A stretch of 64,000 bases of DNA, from NCBI GenBank assembly GCA_040183005.1, contig JAMPIW010000005.1, forward strand, positions 59,417-123,416. The letters run 5' to 3'. The position numbers and the translations under genes were made by a program. Positions 44,828 through 54,476 of the stretch are shown here, one piece after another. The DNA comes from Gammaproteobacteria bacterium (GTDB lineage: Bacteria > Pseudomonadota > Gammaproteobacteria > Ga0077554 > Ga007554). A model generated the notes under the pieces. It was not told the DNA's origin. It saw only the letters and a program-made list of their open reading frames with translations, and did not search any database. Numbering within the stretch: the first letter of the stretch is position 1; every line of letters begins with the position of its first letter.

Positions 44828-45892
44828 ATGTCTGAATTGAAAAACGACCGTTTCCTCCGCGCCCTGTTGCGCGAACCTGTAGATGTCACCCCGATATGGA
44901 TGATGCGCCAAGCGGGGCGTTATCTGCCTGAATACCGCGCCACCCGCGCGCGCGCCGGTTCTTTTATGGATCTGTGCACCAACCCGGAGCTGGCCTGCGA
45001 GGTCACATTGCAGCCACTGGAGCGCTTCCCGCTCGATGCCGCGATCCTGTTTTCCGATATCCTCACCATCCCCGATGCAATGGGTCTGGGGTTGTACTTC
45101 TCCGAAGGCGAAGGGCCACGCTTTGAGCGTCCGGTGCGTACCGCTGCCGATGTCGCTGCACTGGGTGTGCCCGACCCGGAAAGCAATCTGCGTTATGTCA
45201 TGGACGCAGTACGGCTGATACGCCGCGAACTGCATGGCCGGGTGCCGCTGATCGGTTTCTCGGGCAGCCCATGGACACTGGCCACCTACATGGTGGAAGG
45301 CAGCTCCAGCAAGGAATATTCAAAAATTAAAGGCATGATGTTCGATCAGCCCACGCTGCTACACAAGCTGCTGGATACCACGGCGCAGTCGGTCACCACT
45401 TACCTGAACGCGCAGATCGCTGCCGGAGCACAGGCGGTGATGGTGTTCGATACCTGGGGCGGCGTACTGACCCCGCGTGATTACCGCGAGTTTTCGCTGC
45501 GCTACATGGAGCAAATCGTCCACGGCCTGCAACGCGAAAGCGAAGGCCGCCGCGTGCCGGTGATCCTGTTTACCAAGGGCGGCGGGGCCTGGCTGGAAGC
45601 GATGGCCGATACAGGTTGTGATGCATTGGGCGTGGATTGGACAACAGACCTCAGCGATGCGCGCTCACGAGTAGGGGATCGTGTCGCCCTGCAGGGCAAC
45701 ATGGACCCCTGCGTGCTGTATGCCTCCCCCGAACGGATCCGCGCCGAGGTGGAAACCATCCTCGCCAGCTACGGACATGGCTCCGGCCATGTGTTCAATC
45801 TAGGCCACGGCATCCACCAGCATGTGGACCCCGAAAACGCACGGGTATTCGTCGAGGCCGTACACGAACTAAGCCCTCAATATCACAGGTAA
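44828..45892 (+). CDS. hemE: Uroporphyrinogen decarboxylase
   Basis: It decarboxylates the four acetate side chains of uroporphyrinogen III to give coproporphyrinogen III. Of 354 residues, ATG 44828 ([16 protein letters not shown]) is preferred to the ATG/GTG codons upstream. The signature [15 protein letters not shown] is at ~25-40. [32 protein letters not shown] and [15 protein letters not shown] are conserved. gltBD-hemE order is typical of gammaproteobacteria. Confidence 0.97.
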   Translation: MSELKNDRFLRALLREPVDVTPIWMMRQAGRYLPEYRATRARAGSFMDLCTNPELACEVTLQPLERFPLDAAILFSDILTIPDAMGLGLYFSEGEGPRFERPVRTAADVAALGVPDPESNLRYVMDAVRLIRRELHGRVPLIGFSGSPWTLATYMVEGSSSKEYSKIKGMMFDQPTLLHKLLDTTAQSVTTYLNAQIAAGAQAVMVFDTWGGVLTPRDYREFSLRYMEQIVHGLQRESEGRRVPVILFTKGGGAWLEAMADTGCDALGVDWTTDLSDARSRVGDRVALQGNMDPCVLYASPERIRAEVETILASYGHGSGHVFNLGHGIHQHVDPENARVFVEAVHELSPQYHR

Positions 45893-45971
45893 TTTTTTTC
45901 ACCCCAAGAGGGCGCGGAAAACCGAGACCTTCTTCCTCGGCGCCCCCTGAGTCCTCTGGGGCCAATTCTCA

Positions 45972-46841
45972 ATGGAAACGACCATGAATTTTGAACCACT
46001 CCGTGAGATGGAATCCTTTAGCAACGAGATGTTTACCCGCATCGTTGCCGTGCAGCAAAAAGAACATGCCTGCTGGAATCCCGCCCTGCCCTTCGCCGAA
46101 CGCATCAAAGGCCTGCCGTTATACTCATTGATCTTCAGCAATCCGGATCGAAATGCAGCGACTACCGGCCCGACAATTGCCTACTACTACCCACTGCGTA
46201 GCGAAATGCGAAAAATCGCCCATTATGCGCGTCAGGTAGCCGCTCAACCCATTGCTTGCGACCTGAACTGCGGTAATGGCTTCATCGGCAGCCTGCTGGC
46301 GCGCGAGGGCGTCAGCGTGATTGGCGTGCGCGATCCCGCCACCAAGCCTCACCAGATTCCCGACTTCCATGACACCAACGGTTACGAGGTGCGTAACCAG
46401 CCCATCAGCGACATCGACTTTCCCTTCGATGTCGCCTTCTGCTCCTGGATGCCGTCAGAAATCAACCTGACCCCCGAGATTCTGCAACATTCGCCAAAAC
46501 TGATTGTCTACGTCTACACGGATCACATCGACGAATCCACAGGCAAGCGGCAGACCGGCACCGCCGAGGCGTTCACCCAACTGCCGCCGCGCTACAAGCT
46601 TATCGACGAATGGTCCGTGACACGGCAGAACGACATGATGCACGAAATATGGCCCGAGCTGTCGGCAAGCATCGAAGAAATCCGCCACGTCAGGATCTAC
46701 GCCGACGAACCCTTCCATGGCATCAGTCTGCGTGGATACACAGAAGCCGCCAAGGGATATGATTGGGAACGCGACATGGAGATGACTTTGCTGGCGCTGG
46801 CCGCGAAAGAACACCTGCGCTCCAGAGGGATTGCCGTCTAA
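45972..46841 (+). CDS. Methyltransferase-like protein of unknown function
   Basis: This 289-residue soluble protein has no family I recognise firmly. Residues ~88-110 read QPIACDLNCGNGFIGSLLA, which resembles SAM-binding motif I (D-x-x-x-G-N-G). VRDPATKP is in the place of motif II, and FDVAFCSWMPSE resembles motif IV. The C-terminal third looks alpha/beta without clear motifs. ATG 45972 or ATG 45984 may be the start. It lies after hemE (79 bp) and before the Nudix gene (44 bp). A methyltransferase fold is a reasonable guess; the substrate is unknown. Confidence 0.6.
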   Translation: METTMNFEPLREMESFSNEMFTRIVAVQQKEHACWNPALPFAERIKGLPLYSLIFSNPDRNAATTGPTIAYYYPLRSEMRKIAHYARQVAAQPIACDLNCGNGFIGSLLAREGVSVIGVRDPATKPHQIPDFHDTNGYEVRNQPISDIDFPFDVAFCSWMPSEINLTPEILQHSPKLIVYVYTDHIDESTGKRQTGTAEAFTQLPPRYKLIDEWSVTRQNDMMHEIWPELSASIEEIRHVRIYADEPFHGISLRGYTEAAKGYDWERDMEMTLLALAAKEHLRSRGIAV

Positions 46842-46885
46842 TTCTTTTTACAATTCAACCATGGATTTCAGGAGGTCCGGTGACA

Positions 46886-47299
46886 ATGGAGAAAAAAACC
46901 CTCTCCGCCGGGGTGATTGTTATCCGCCGCGAAGAAAACAAAAAGTGGTATCTATTGCTGCGCGCCTACCGCAACTGGGACTTCCCCAAAGGAATGGTCG
47001 AGGCGGGTGAAGAGCCACTGCAGGGCGCCATCCGCGAGGTGGAAGAAGAAACCTCACTAAATAACTTGACATTTACCTGGGGGAACAGCTATCAAGAGAC
47101 ACCGCCTTACGGTCGCGGCAAGGTGGCGCGATACTACGTCGCTGAAACCCGGCAGGCCAATATCACCTTGCCGGTAAATCCCGAGCTGGGACGCCCGGAG
47201 CACGAAGAATATCGCTGGGTAACTTACCAGGAGGCGCGTGGCATGGTGGCTCCACGTGTACTGTCTATTCTTGACTGGGCGTGGACCCTGACCTCGTAA
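46886..47299 (+). CDS. Nudix hydrolase
   Basis: This ~137-residue hydrolase cleaves nucleoside diphosphate-linked compounds. The Nudix box G-x5-E-x7-RE-V-x-EE-x-T is visible in GMVEAGEEPLQG and AIREVEEETSL, with Thr in place of the usual final Gly. The start of the fold is SAGVIVIRREENKKWYLLLR and the box is preceded by YRNWDFPKG, as in diadenosine polyphosphate hydrolases of MutT/Ap4A type. AGGAGG precedes GTG 46880 and ATG 46886; either may serve. Substrate not determinable. Confidence 0.88.
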   Translation: MEKKTLSAGVIVIRREENKKWYLLLRAYRNWDFPKGMVEAGEEPLQGAIREVEEETSLNNLTFTWGNSYQETPPYGRGKVARYYVAETRQANITLPVNPELGRPEHEEYRWVTYQEARGMVAPRVLSILDWAWTLTS

Positions 47300-47405
47300 A
47301 AGCACCGTAAGAGCGGATAGATGCGTGTCTGGACACTGCCAGATTGATCCTGGCCAACAGCCGTGAATTGTTTCTCAATCCTTCAGCAGAAAGGTAGAAA
47401 ATAGT

Positions 47406-48446
47406 ATGAGCAACAAGGTATACCGCACCTTGCTGTTTTGGCTGGTCTGGGCTTCTTTCGCACTCATCGTCACGCTGGGACTGTATGTCGATACCGGCAT
47501 CTGGGAATTCATAAAAAACGACACCACCAAGCTCACCTGGGTCATCCTTGTGCTGTTTGTGCTGAGCATGCTCGTCAGCTTCATACTCACCATGACACTG
47601 ACGCGTGAATCCGTTGAAGTGATACACATGGAAAGGGTCGCCCGGGAAAAAGGCTTGATGGGTATCGCCACCCCACTGCAACGCCACGCCTCCCACCGAT
47701 TCTTCGCCTCGCTTAAAGAGGTGGTGATGGTCAACGGTCCCATCAATCTGGAAGCGCTGCTCCAGACCGAAATCTCTTTCTATCAACGTGCCAGCCATGG
47801 CCTATCGGTCATGGGCAACCTGCTCATCACCCAGGGATTGATCGGGACAGTCATGGGCCTGAGCATCACACTGGCCGGTCTAAGCAGCTCGCTGGAGGCA
47901 TTAGGCCACGACGAAGCACTGCTGCTGGAAGGGTTACGCAAGGCAATGGGCGGCATGGGTACGGCCTTCTACGCCACGCTGATGGGCGCAGTGTTTGGCG
48001 GATTGCTGCTGCGCGTGTTCGCCCTGATTACCGAAAATGGGGTTGAGGACCTCTATGATCGCATCATGAAAATCTGCCTGGTCTATTGCGCGGCCGATTG
48101 CAAACAAACGGAAGAAAAAGATGTGCGCATCCTCAACGGCGAGGTTGCCGCGCTGGGCGCGAATGTCAAACTGTTGCAGGATGCGTTTGCGGGCTCTAAA
48201 CAAGCGATGATGGAATTCCGTGAAGAGGCCAAGCGCCTGAGCGATTTTGGTGATGGGCTGGAAAAAGGCGATGATCTTGCCGCCCTCAGAGAAGCCATCA
48301 AGATGCAAAAGCATTACCGTATTCTGTTGCGGCAGGAAATCAAGCTGGTGGATCAGGTCAACCGCGCCTGGTGGCCACCGCTGAAGAGGCTTTTCCTGTC
48401 CAGTCGCAAGCGACGATCACCGCCGTCTGGGTCGCCCCATGAATAG
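47406..48446 (+). CDS. MotA/TolQ/ExbB-like proton-channel protein
   Basis: This 346-residue inner-membrane protein has membrane helices near 8-27 (LLFWLVWASFALIVTLGL), 44-64, ~140-165 (LLITQGLIGTVMGLSITLAG) and ~185-205 (MGTAFYATLMGAVFGGLLL). The last two carry the MotA/ExbB channel signature (GLIGTVMGL, AFYATLMGAVFGG). A basic, partly coiled cytoplasmic tail of ~120 residues follows. The start overlaps no gene, but its end overlaps the next start by 8 bp, so the two products are made together. With the vWA partner it should form an ion-driven complex. It is not TolQ or ExbB by context: no TonB, TolR or TolA is nearby. Confidence 0.82.
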   Translation: MSNKVYRTLLFWLVWASFALIVTLGLYVDTGIWEFIKNDTTKLTWVILVLFVLSMLVSFILTMTLTRESVEVIHMERVAREKGLMGIATPLQRHASHRFFASLKEVVMVNGPINLEALLQTEISFYQRASHGLSVMGNLLITQGLIGTVMGLSITLAGLSSSLEALGHDEALLLEGLRKAMGGMGTAFYATLMGAVFGGLLLRVFALITENGVEDLYDRIMKICLVYCAADCKQTEEKDVRILNGEVAALGANVKLLQDAFAGSKQAMMEFREEAKRLSDFGDGLEKGDDLAALREAIKMQKHYRILLRQEIKLVDQVNRAWWPPLKRLFLSSRKRRSPPSGSPHE

Positions 48447-49209
48447 ACGCCGCCGTTTCATGGATGAGAGCGTCTATATCACCTATTCAGATATGGCGTT
48501 GTTGATGCTGGTCATCTTTATCTTCCTGTTCACCATCATGGTGATCACCGCCCGCATGTCGGGCGGCAGCAAGCCCGAAAAACTGAAAGGACAGATGCAG
48601 GATCTCCAGCAGCGATTATCCGCAGCAGAGGCAGACAAAAAAAGCCTGGCAAAAAACCTTGAACAGATCGTTGTAAACAGCGAGGAAAACTATCTCGAAA
48701 AAATCCTCGAAACCTCCACCTTTGGCCGCAAGGACTTCGATCTTTTTATCGAAGGGCTGCAAAATATACCCGGCGATGACATTCACTTGGTGGTCGATGC
48801 CTCGGGCTCCATGCACGGCCTGGCATCCTTCCTAGTACCGGTACTGCGGCTGGTTGTCACAAAATCGGGCAAACGGCTATCCGCCATCACCTGGTTCTCC
48901 GACAACAAGGCAGAGACCTACACAGGCTCAATGGGCGAGATGTTCGACCGGCTGATGCGCGGCGCGCCTTTCATCGGCAGCATGGAAACCATAGGCTACG
49001 CCTTCCGCGTAGCCGCCAGAAACGCGCCACCGCCAGGCGCCTATTTGCTGGTTGGCGATGAACCATCTAATGACCAGATCTACTACGATAAAATTCCCAG
49101 CCCGGTATTCACCCTGCCGCTGGGCCGCTCGAACGACTCAACCAATTTCGCCTACGGCACGCTCGCGCAAAAAACCGGCGGCAAGATGCTGCACCTTGAT
49201 TTCAAGTAG
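48439..49209 (+). CDS. MotB/ExbD-like single-TM protein with a periplasmic von Willebrand A domain
   Basis: This 256-residue protein has a short cytoplasmic N-terminus (MNRRRRFMDESV) and one membrane helix ITYSDMALLMLVIFIFLFTI. Asp18 sits at its start, where MotB, TolR, ExbD and ZorB carry the proton-binding Asp. A coiled coil follows (~48-75, KLKGQMQDLQQRLSAAEADK). The rest is a vWA-like domain with an intact MIDAS-type DASGSMHG near 118 and a later VGDEPSND. The usual MotB OmpA-like peptidoglycan anchor is absent. It overlaps the MotA-like gene by 8 bp. A two-gene ion-driven stator with a metal-dependent vWA head is inferred; the function is unknown. Confidence 0.78.
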   Translation: MNRRRRFMDESVYITYSDMALLMLVIFIFLFTIMVITARMSGGSKPEKLKGQMQDLQQRLSAAEADKKSLAKNLEQIVVNSEENYLEKILETSTFGRKDFDLFIEGLQNIPGDDIHLVVDASGSMHGLASFLVPVLRLVVTKSGKRLSAITWFSDNKAETYTGSMGEMFDRLMRGAPFIGSMETIGYAFRVAARNAPPPGAYLLVGDEPSNDQIYYDKIPSPVFTLPLGRSNDSTNFAYGTLAQKTGGKMLHLDFK

Positions 49210-49356
49210 GATTTTTACAGGTTCTTCCAGTAGCGGTAGAACGCCTTCCCAATGCAATGATTACAGCCAGATCCGCATCTCAGCCCCTTACTCCTAGTCG
49301 GCCAACCAGCCATCTGTGCTACACTTTAAAATAATGATGATGTTTCAGGGACTCTT

Positions 49357-50544
49357 ATGTCACGACCTTATGCCTATGGCCTATGTGACCTTATTTTGAT
49401 CCTATGCCTGGTCGGCGGCATGCATGAAAGTGTACTAGCTACACCCACCCAAGGTACTCCGAACCAGGCAGACTCCGCGCCGCATCGTGGCAGTGGCACG
49501 AAGGCGCCTCCTATGACAGCGCGATTTGCATATGTCGCCAATCTCTATAACCACACTATCTCCATCTACAGGGTAAATGCTGTAACTGGTACTTTAGAGA
49601 TGGCGGAAGTGGTTCCGGGCGAAAACGCTCCTCGCGCTATAACCACAGCCCCCTCAGGGAGCTTTGCGTATGCGGTTAATATGCACTCCAATACCTTGTC
49701 GAGTTATACCATTGACGGCGCGACTGGCATATTGACTGCGGCTGGCTCCATCTCTACAGGAACCAGCCCTGAAGCAGTAGCCGTGGACCCGAAGGAACGC
49801 TATGTGTATGTGGCAAACGGCCAGTCCAATGATATCTCAGCCTACCGCATCGACGGGGAGACCGGTCAACCAAAACCTATCGGCCACTACGCCACCGAGG
49901 CGTATCCTACTGCCATGGCCGTGGAACCCTGCGGCAAATACATTTATGTCGCGAATTATCTTGCCGACAGCGTATCTGCCTACGCCATAGATGCCGGCAC
50001 CGGCGCGCTCAAAACTATAGGCACCGTGGCGACAGGTAAAAATCCTGGCGCGGTGGCAGTAAATCCCTTCAGCCAAATTGTGTACGTGGCCAACGGGATT
50101 TCCAGCACCATCTCAGCTTACCGCATCGATCCCAATGGCGGTGCTCTGACCGCTATTGGCACCTTCGCCGATCCAACTTACCCCTACTCGATAGCCGTAG
50201 GGCCATCAGGGAGGTTTCTCTATAGCGCCAATTTTGGTTCCAATGATGTTTCGGCCTATGCCATCGACGAGGATACCGGTGCACTACATATGTTAGGAAC
50301 AGTCCCTGCAGGGGTAGGGCCATTCTCAATAGCCGTGGATCCCTCCGGCCGGTTCGCCTATGTAGCGAATGTCCGGTCGAGCAGCATATCCGCTTATGCT
50401 ATCAACTCCGAGAACGGCATGCTGGTATCACCAGAGACAACACAGGGCCGACCCGGTGCGGCATCAATCAATCTAACCGCAGCCCCAAGGGCAACGACTG
50501 CGCCTTCGATAGATAACACAAGCTGTCTGCTGCATGCACAGTGA
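49357..50544 (+). CDS. Exported YVTN/lactonase-type beta-propeller protein
   Basis: This 395-residue protein has a signal-like N-terminus (LCDLILILCLVGGMHESVLA). The mature part is a set of ~45-residue blades with YVAN/YAVN hallmarks: FAYVANLYNHTISIYRVN, FAYAVNMHSNTLSSYTID, YVYVANGQSNDISAYRID, YIYVANYLADSVSAYAID and further copies. About seven blades fit a lactonase-like seven-bladed propeller. No lactonase catalytic set is confirmed. Such proteins are often surface or periplasmic. It converges with the LVIVD propeller gene. Confidence 0.85.
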   Translation: MSRPYAYGLCDLILILCLVGGMHESVLATPTQGTPNQADSAPHRGSGTKAPPMTARFAYVANLYNHTISIYRVNAVTGTLEMAEVVPGENAPRAITTAPSGSFAYAVNMHSNTLSSYTIDGATGILTAAGSISTGTSPEAVAVDPKERYVYVANGQSNDISAYRIDGETGQPKPIGHYATEAYPTAMAVEPCGKYIYVANYLADSVSAYAIDAGTGALKTIGTVATGKNPGAVAVNPFSQIVYVANGISSTISAYRIDPNGGALTAIGTFADPTYPYSIAVGPSGRFLYSANFGSNDVSAYAIDEDTGALHMLGTVPAGVGPFSIAVDPSGRFAYVANVRSSSISAYAINSENGMLVSPETTQGRPGAASINLTAAPRATTAPSIDNTSCLLHAQ

Positions 50545-50610
50545 TGCACGCCGTATGGCCAGCAATTACGTTCGCCCTTGCCCGGCAGCTACAAAAATAA
50601 CACGCACTTG

Positions 50611-53600
50611 TTATTGGTTGGCGGGCGCGCTTTCCTGCAACTTTTTTTTCTGCTCCTGCAGCAATCGCTGAAATTCCTCGGGAGTTATTTTCGGCTTGGA
50701 GAAACGCGGCATCTCGATTTTCAGCGCGTTATGACTGATTTCTTTTCCTCCATTACGATCAATCTGCACAATGTTGTATGCCCCCAGCGGCATGTCCTTG
50801 GGAATAATTGCCTGCATTTTCTTTTCACCAATAATGGTTAGCTCAATAGACGGCAGCAGCTTCACCGCGGTAATGATATCCGCACCCCCAAGCAGGGCGA
50901 TGTTATTGGTTAGGGTAACTTTCCCGACACGCTGGGTTAGTGGATAAATGGCCCGTATTTTCGGTTGTGTCAGGCTGGAAATATCGACTGCCATCAACCT
51001 TGACTGTTGTCCGGCCGCATACAACACATCGTCCTCCAATGTGATGCCCGATAGCTCCTCGCCGGTCTCAAACAACGCGATCTGCCTGACATTCTTGACG
51101 CCGACATCCAGCACATGAATCCCCACACCTTTTTCGTAAAGGAACACGGTATCGCCGCGCGCACGAACCAAGGCAAACTCATGATCAGTTTTATAACGTA
51201 AGATTGGCTTGAGGACCGTGTCGAGCACTTCCAGCCCACGATCCACCGTTGCGATAAAGATACGGTTGCTATCGACCCACACATCGTTCAGCTTTGCAGG
51301 GTAAGCCGCAAGGTGTTGCGGTTGCCCGGGATTTTTAACGTCCATAGCAATGAGCCCGGCACGGCTGCTCGCAACATAGGCACGCCCGTTATATACCTGC
51401 ACACCCTGCGCGCCACCCACGATTTTCATGCCGCCAATGCGGTGCGTCTGATACGGATTGCGGATATCGGCCACCACCAACCCCTCGTCCTCGCCACCCT
51501 CAACGGCAAGATAAGCAACCGGCCCATCCAGCCAGACCGCCTTGGCAGTGCCGTTGATATCCAAGCCCGTGGCCCAGGTGGGATTCAGGTGATTGGTAAT
51601 ATCAAACACCTGCAATCCGGTCGCACTATTGGCCGTATAGGCGAACTTTCCCTGCGCGGCGACCTGCATCACCTGATTTTGGGGCTGGCTTGGGGCGTGA
51701 TAATGACCCACCAGCGCGGGAGATGCGGGATTGCTGATATCCAGCACAACAAACCCGCCCCACCAATCGCCGATATAGGCATAATTACCCTTGATGCCGA
51801 TGCCCCACGCCGCGCCGCTGCTGTCATAACTGCCGATGATGGCGGGATGGTGCGCATCGCTGATGTCGATCACTTGCACCCCCGCGAACCAGTCCGTGAC
51901 ATAAGCCAAAGCACCTTTCAGCTCAATGACGCGCGCATTGCCTGGCGTGGAGGTATGCCCCAGCACTTTCAGCTCGGCGGGATTTTTAATATCAAGCACA
52001 TAAAAACCCTGGTCAAAAAAGGCCACGTACGCAGTATCACCTCGCACCACCACATCCTCCGCCGCGCCGCCCGGGCTAAATGTCCCTATCTGTCGCGGTC
52101 GGCGCGGATCGCTCACATCGAACACTAGCATGCCGGAAGCATCATCCGCGACATAGAGCACATCACCGGCAACCTCAAGGCTCCACGCCTTGCCGGGCGT
52201 GTCGACATCGGCAATGATCGCAGGCGCGCCAGGATTACTGACATCAATGATCTGAAAACCACCTCGATGGCTGGCAAGGTAGAGCAGATCGCCCACCAAC
52301 TTCGGCGTATAGGCCAGACCGTTGGTAGGTAGATTGGCAACCTGCATGGGCTGGCGCGGATCCTTGATATTCAACACCAGCAGACCACGGTCATCATCCG
52401 CCACAAAAGCATAATCACCTCTCACCACCACACCCTTGGCAGAGCCCGGCGTATGAAAGGTAGACAACAGTTTGGGGCGGTGCGGATCACTGATATCATA
52501 GAGATGCAGGCCAGAGAACCAGTCCGACACATAGGCAATGCTATCGCGGATGAACAGCCTGCGCTCACCGCCAAAATTGACGCCCTGCCCCACATCCATA
52601 TTTTCATTTGAAAACTGCGGCGGCACGCCAGAGAAATCCAGCACCTGAAGCGCAGACGGTGTGGCCGCGATCACCTCGCCGCCATTCAGCTCGGCACTGG
52701 CGACATTATATGTAGTGCGGTAAGAAGCAATGATAACGGGCATGGCAGGCTTGGCAATATCGAGCAGCATCAACTCGGCGCGGTCATTCCACACCAGCGC
52801 CTGCCGTCCCTGGATTTTCAGGCCAGTAACATTACCCAGCCGGCTGTGACTGCCCAACCACGTGACGCGCGCCGGATCGGAGACATCGAACACCCCCAGC
52901 CCGCCAACACCGCGCGCCACCAACGCCAGTCCATCCTGCACCGCCACATTCATCGCACCGCCCGTAACGGCATAACGCCCCGCCGGTTTGAGCTGGGATT
53001 TGTCACTGGCATCTAACGCCGTAAGACCCCGGGCACCATTCGCCACATAAACACGATCCCCCGCGACAAATAGCTTGCCCGCTTCCCCCTCCAGCGCATA
53101 ACGGGAAAGCACGACGGCATTTTCCGGCGAACGGATATCAAGCACCGCAACACTGGCTTTATCCAGCAGCAGATACGCGTATCCGCCATCCACAAACACG
53201 TCTGTAATAGGCCGATCAGAACGATAGTGGCCTACCGCCTTGGGATGCGACGCGTCACTAACATCCACCATTTCCAGAGCCGTGGCGCCATCCGTAATCA
53301 AGGCCAGCCCACTGTCCACCACAATGCGGACAGCCGGATTTGCAGAAAAATGTCCAACCAATTTTGGAGCGCCTGGCATCCCAGCATCTATAATCCGTAA
53401 CCCCTGCTCACCCGCTGCCAGATAGACCAATCCATCCCGCAGCGCCATATCACGCACTTTGTATTTCAATGGCAGCTCCTGCGTGACAAAAGGACCACCA
53501 GGCTCCAGCACAAACCGGCTACCGGGCGACACCGCGCCATTAGCGGTAACCATCACCTCTGCGGCACGGCCATAGGGCACCGTATCAGGGGCGACCACTA

Positions 53601-53670
53601 CAGTTGCTGATTCAAGCGGCGCTGTAACAAAAATCAGCAGCCAAAACAAGACACGATGTAGCATGGTCAT
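50611..53670 (-). CDS. Large exported LVIVD-repeat beta-propeller protein
   Basis: This 1019-residue protein has a signal peptide (LHRVLFWLLIFVTAPLESA). About twenty LVIVD-type repeats follow, recognisable from LRIIDAG, LEMVDVSDASHP, VAVLDIRSPENA, LHLYDISDPHRPK, LLVLNIKDPRQP, FQIIDVSNPGAP and LVFDVSDPRRPR. They would form two or more propellers. The last ~120 residues leave the repeat pattern (LPSIELTIIGEKKMQAIIP) and end in a Lys/Gln-rich helix. LVIVD repeats are common in predicted surface proteins of aquatic bacteria; function is unknown. Start ATG 53670 or 53664. Confidence 0.87.
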   Translation of the reverse strand: MTMLHRVLFWLLIFVTAPLESATVVVAPDTVPYGRAAEVMVTANGAVSPGSRFVLEPGGPFVTQELPLKYKVRDMALRDGLVYLAAGEQGLRIIDAGMPGAPKLVGHFSANPAVRIVVDSGLALITDGATALEMVDVSDASHPKAVGHYRSDRPITDVFVDGGYAYLLLDKASVAVLDIRSPENAVVLSRYALEGEAGKLFVAGDRVYVANGARGLTALDASDKSQLKPAGRYAVTGGAMNVAVQDGLALVARGVGGLGVFDVSDPARVTWLGSHSRLGNVTGLKIQGRQALVWNDRAELMLLDIAKPAMPVIIASYRTTYNVASAELNGGEVIAATPSALQVLDFSGVPPQFSNENMDVGQGVNFGGERRLFIRDSIAYVSDWFSGLHLYDISDPHRPKLLSTFHTPGSAKGVVVRGDYAFVADDDRGLLVLNIKDPRQPMQVANLPTNGLAYTPKLVGDLLYLASHRGGFQIIDVSNPGAPAIIADVDTPGKAWSLEVAGDVLYVADDASGMLVFDVSDPRRPRQIGTFSPGGAAEDVVVRGDTAYVAFFDQGFYVLDIKNPAELKVLGHTSTPGNARVIELKGALAYVTDWFAGVQVIDISDAHHPAIIGSYDSSGAAWGIGIKGNYAYIGDWWGGFVVLDISNPASPALVGHYHAPSQPQNQVMQVAAQGKFAYTANSATGLQVFDITNHLNPTWATGLDINGTAKAVWLDGPVAYLAVEGGEDEGLVVADIRNPYQTHRIGGMKIVGGAQGVQVYNGRAYVASSRAGLIAMDVKNPGQPQHLAAYPAKLNDVWVDSNRIFIATVDRGLEVLDTVLKPILRYKTDHEFALVRARGDTVFLYEKGVGIHVLDVGVKNVRQIALFETGEELSGITLEDDVLYAAGQQSRLMAVDISSLTQPKIRAIYPLTQRVGKVTLTNNIALLGGADIITAVKLLPSIELTIIGEKKMQAIIPKDMPLGAYNIVQIDRNGGKEISHNALKIEMPRFSKPKITPEEFQRLLQEQKKKLQESAPANQ

Positions 53671-54207
53671 GAGACTCCTTGATTAAACACCATCCGGTGA
53701 TGGCCGAAAAGATTATTGCAAGACTGGGTGATTCGACATATTAATCACGCCATGGATGTCGTCGACATACGACGCCCATCTTTCAGCGTTAGAATACAAC
53801 ACTCAACCGTTTGATATTAAAAAGAAAGAACAAAAAATATGAAATTGCGCCTTCTTGATAACTTCGGAAGATACTTTCATTTAGAATCTTTTTATCTTAA
53901 TAAAAATGAGAAATAACAATCACAAATCCTCGGCAAGGGCGCTTGTCTCCACAAGCCGACAAATAATCCACCCAACCCGGCATGACTTATTTTCATGTCC
54001 ATGGCGGCGCAGGCTGCACCACATTAAAGCACGCAGAAAAAAATAATATGCTATTGATTAATATATATATTCATAAACGACACCGAATTCCATTATTCAT
54101 CCGCGCATCCACAAAAGAGCAGCGCCCTGCCACTGAATACGGAAACCTAATGCGGAAAAAATAATAATCATTTATATATCAATAATATATAATAATTATT
54201 CGCGAAA

Positions 54208-54222
54208 TGGCGTGTTTTTTGC
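54208..54222 (+). promoter_or_regulatory. Sigma-54 (-24/-12) promoter candidate
   Basis: TGGCGTGTTTTTTGC fits TGGC-N3-N4-TTGC with GG and GC 10 bases apart, the same layout as 32789-32803. It lies about 255 bp before the PEP-CTERM gene at 54477, giving a long leader. Confidence 0.65.
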
Positions 54223-54406
54223 AATTATAACTTTGCATCATGACGTAACATTTAATCATTGATTCTACAGATTTTTTTGTAATTTCGGTGTAACATACAG
54301 TCACTGTCATACAATCCATCCTCTTTCCACCCAAAGAGAAAGGTATGGCCAACACGGTTTCAGGACTCAACCAATTAATAGGGGCCACCGCATTGAGCGA
54401 CGTAGC

Positions 54407-54421
54407 GTTGGCATTGCCAAC
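54407..54421. promoter_or_regulatory. GTTGGCA-T-TGCCAAC palindrome in the leader
   Basis: A perfect 7-bp inverted repeat around one base, 55 bp before the ATG at 54477 and downstream of the sigma-54-type promoter. It may be an operator or a short RNA stem. Confidence 0.35.
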
Positions 54422-54476
54422 CACAGGCTTTAACCGATATCATCATCAATAGATAGCAAACGGAGGTCTTGAATCA

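Larger units (their letters stand above)
53671..54476. other. AT-rich 800-bp intergenic region between divergent surface genes
   Basis: No convincing gene; short frames at 53982 (60 codons) and 54179 (minus, 81 codons) look like chance. The sequence is AT-rich with TATA runs near 54160-54200. It contains a sigma-54-type promoter (54208-54222) and the palindrome GTTGGCA-T-TGCCAAC at 54407-54421. Room exists for bent DNA and distal activator sites. Confidence 0.55.

Noticed and set aside
47406..49209. Zorya-type anti-phage system
   Set aside because: The MotA-like protein is compatible with ZorA, but the partner has a vWA domain rather than the OmpA-like end of ZorB, and no ZorC, ZorD or ZorE is nearby.
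53982..54424. Small ORFs of 60-81 codons in the AT-rich gap
   Set aside because: No ribosome site, no motif and composition typical of chance AT-rich frames.
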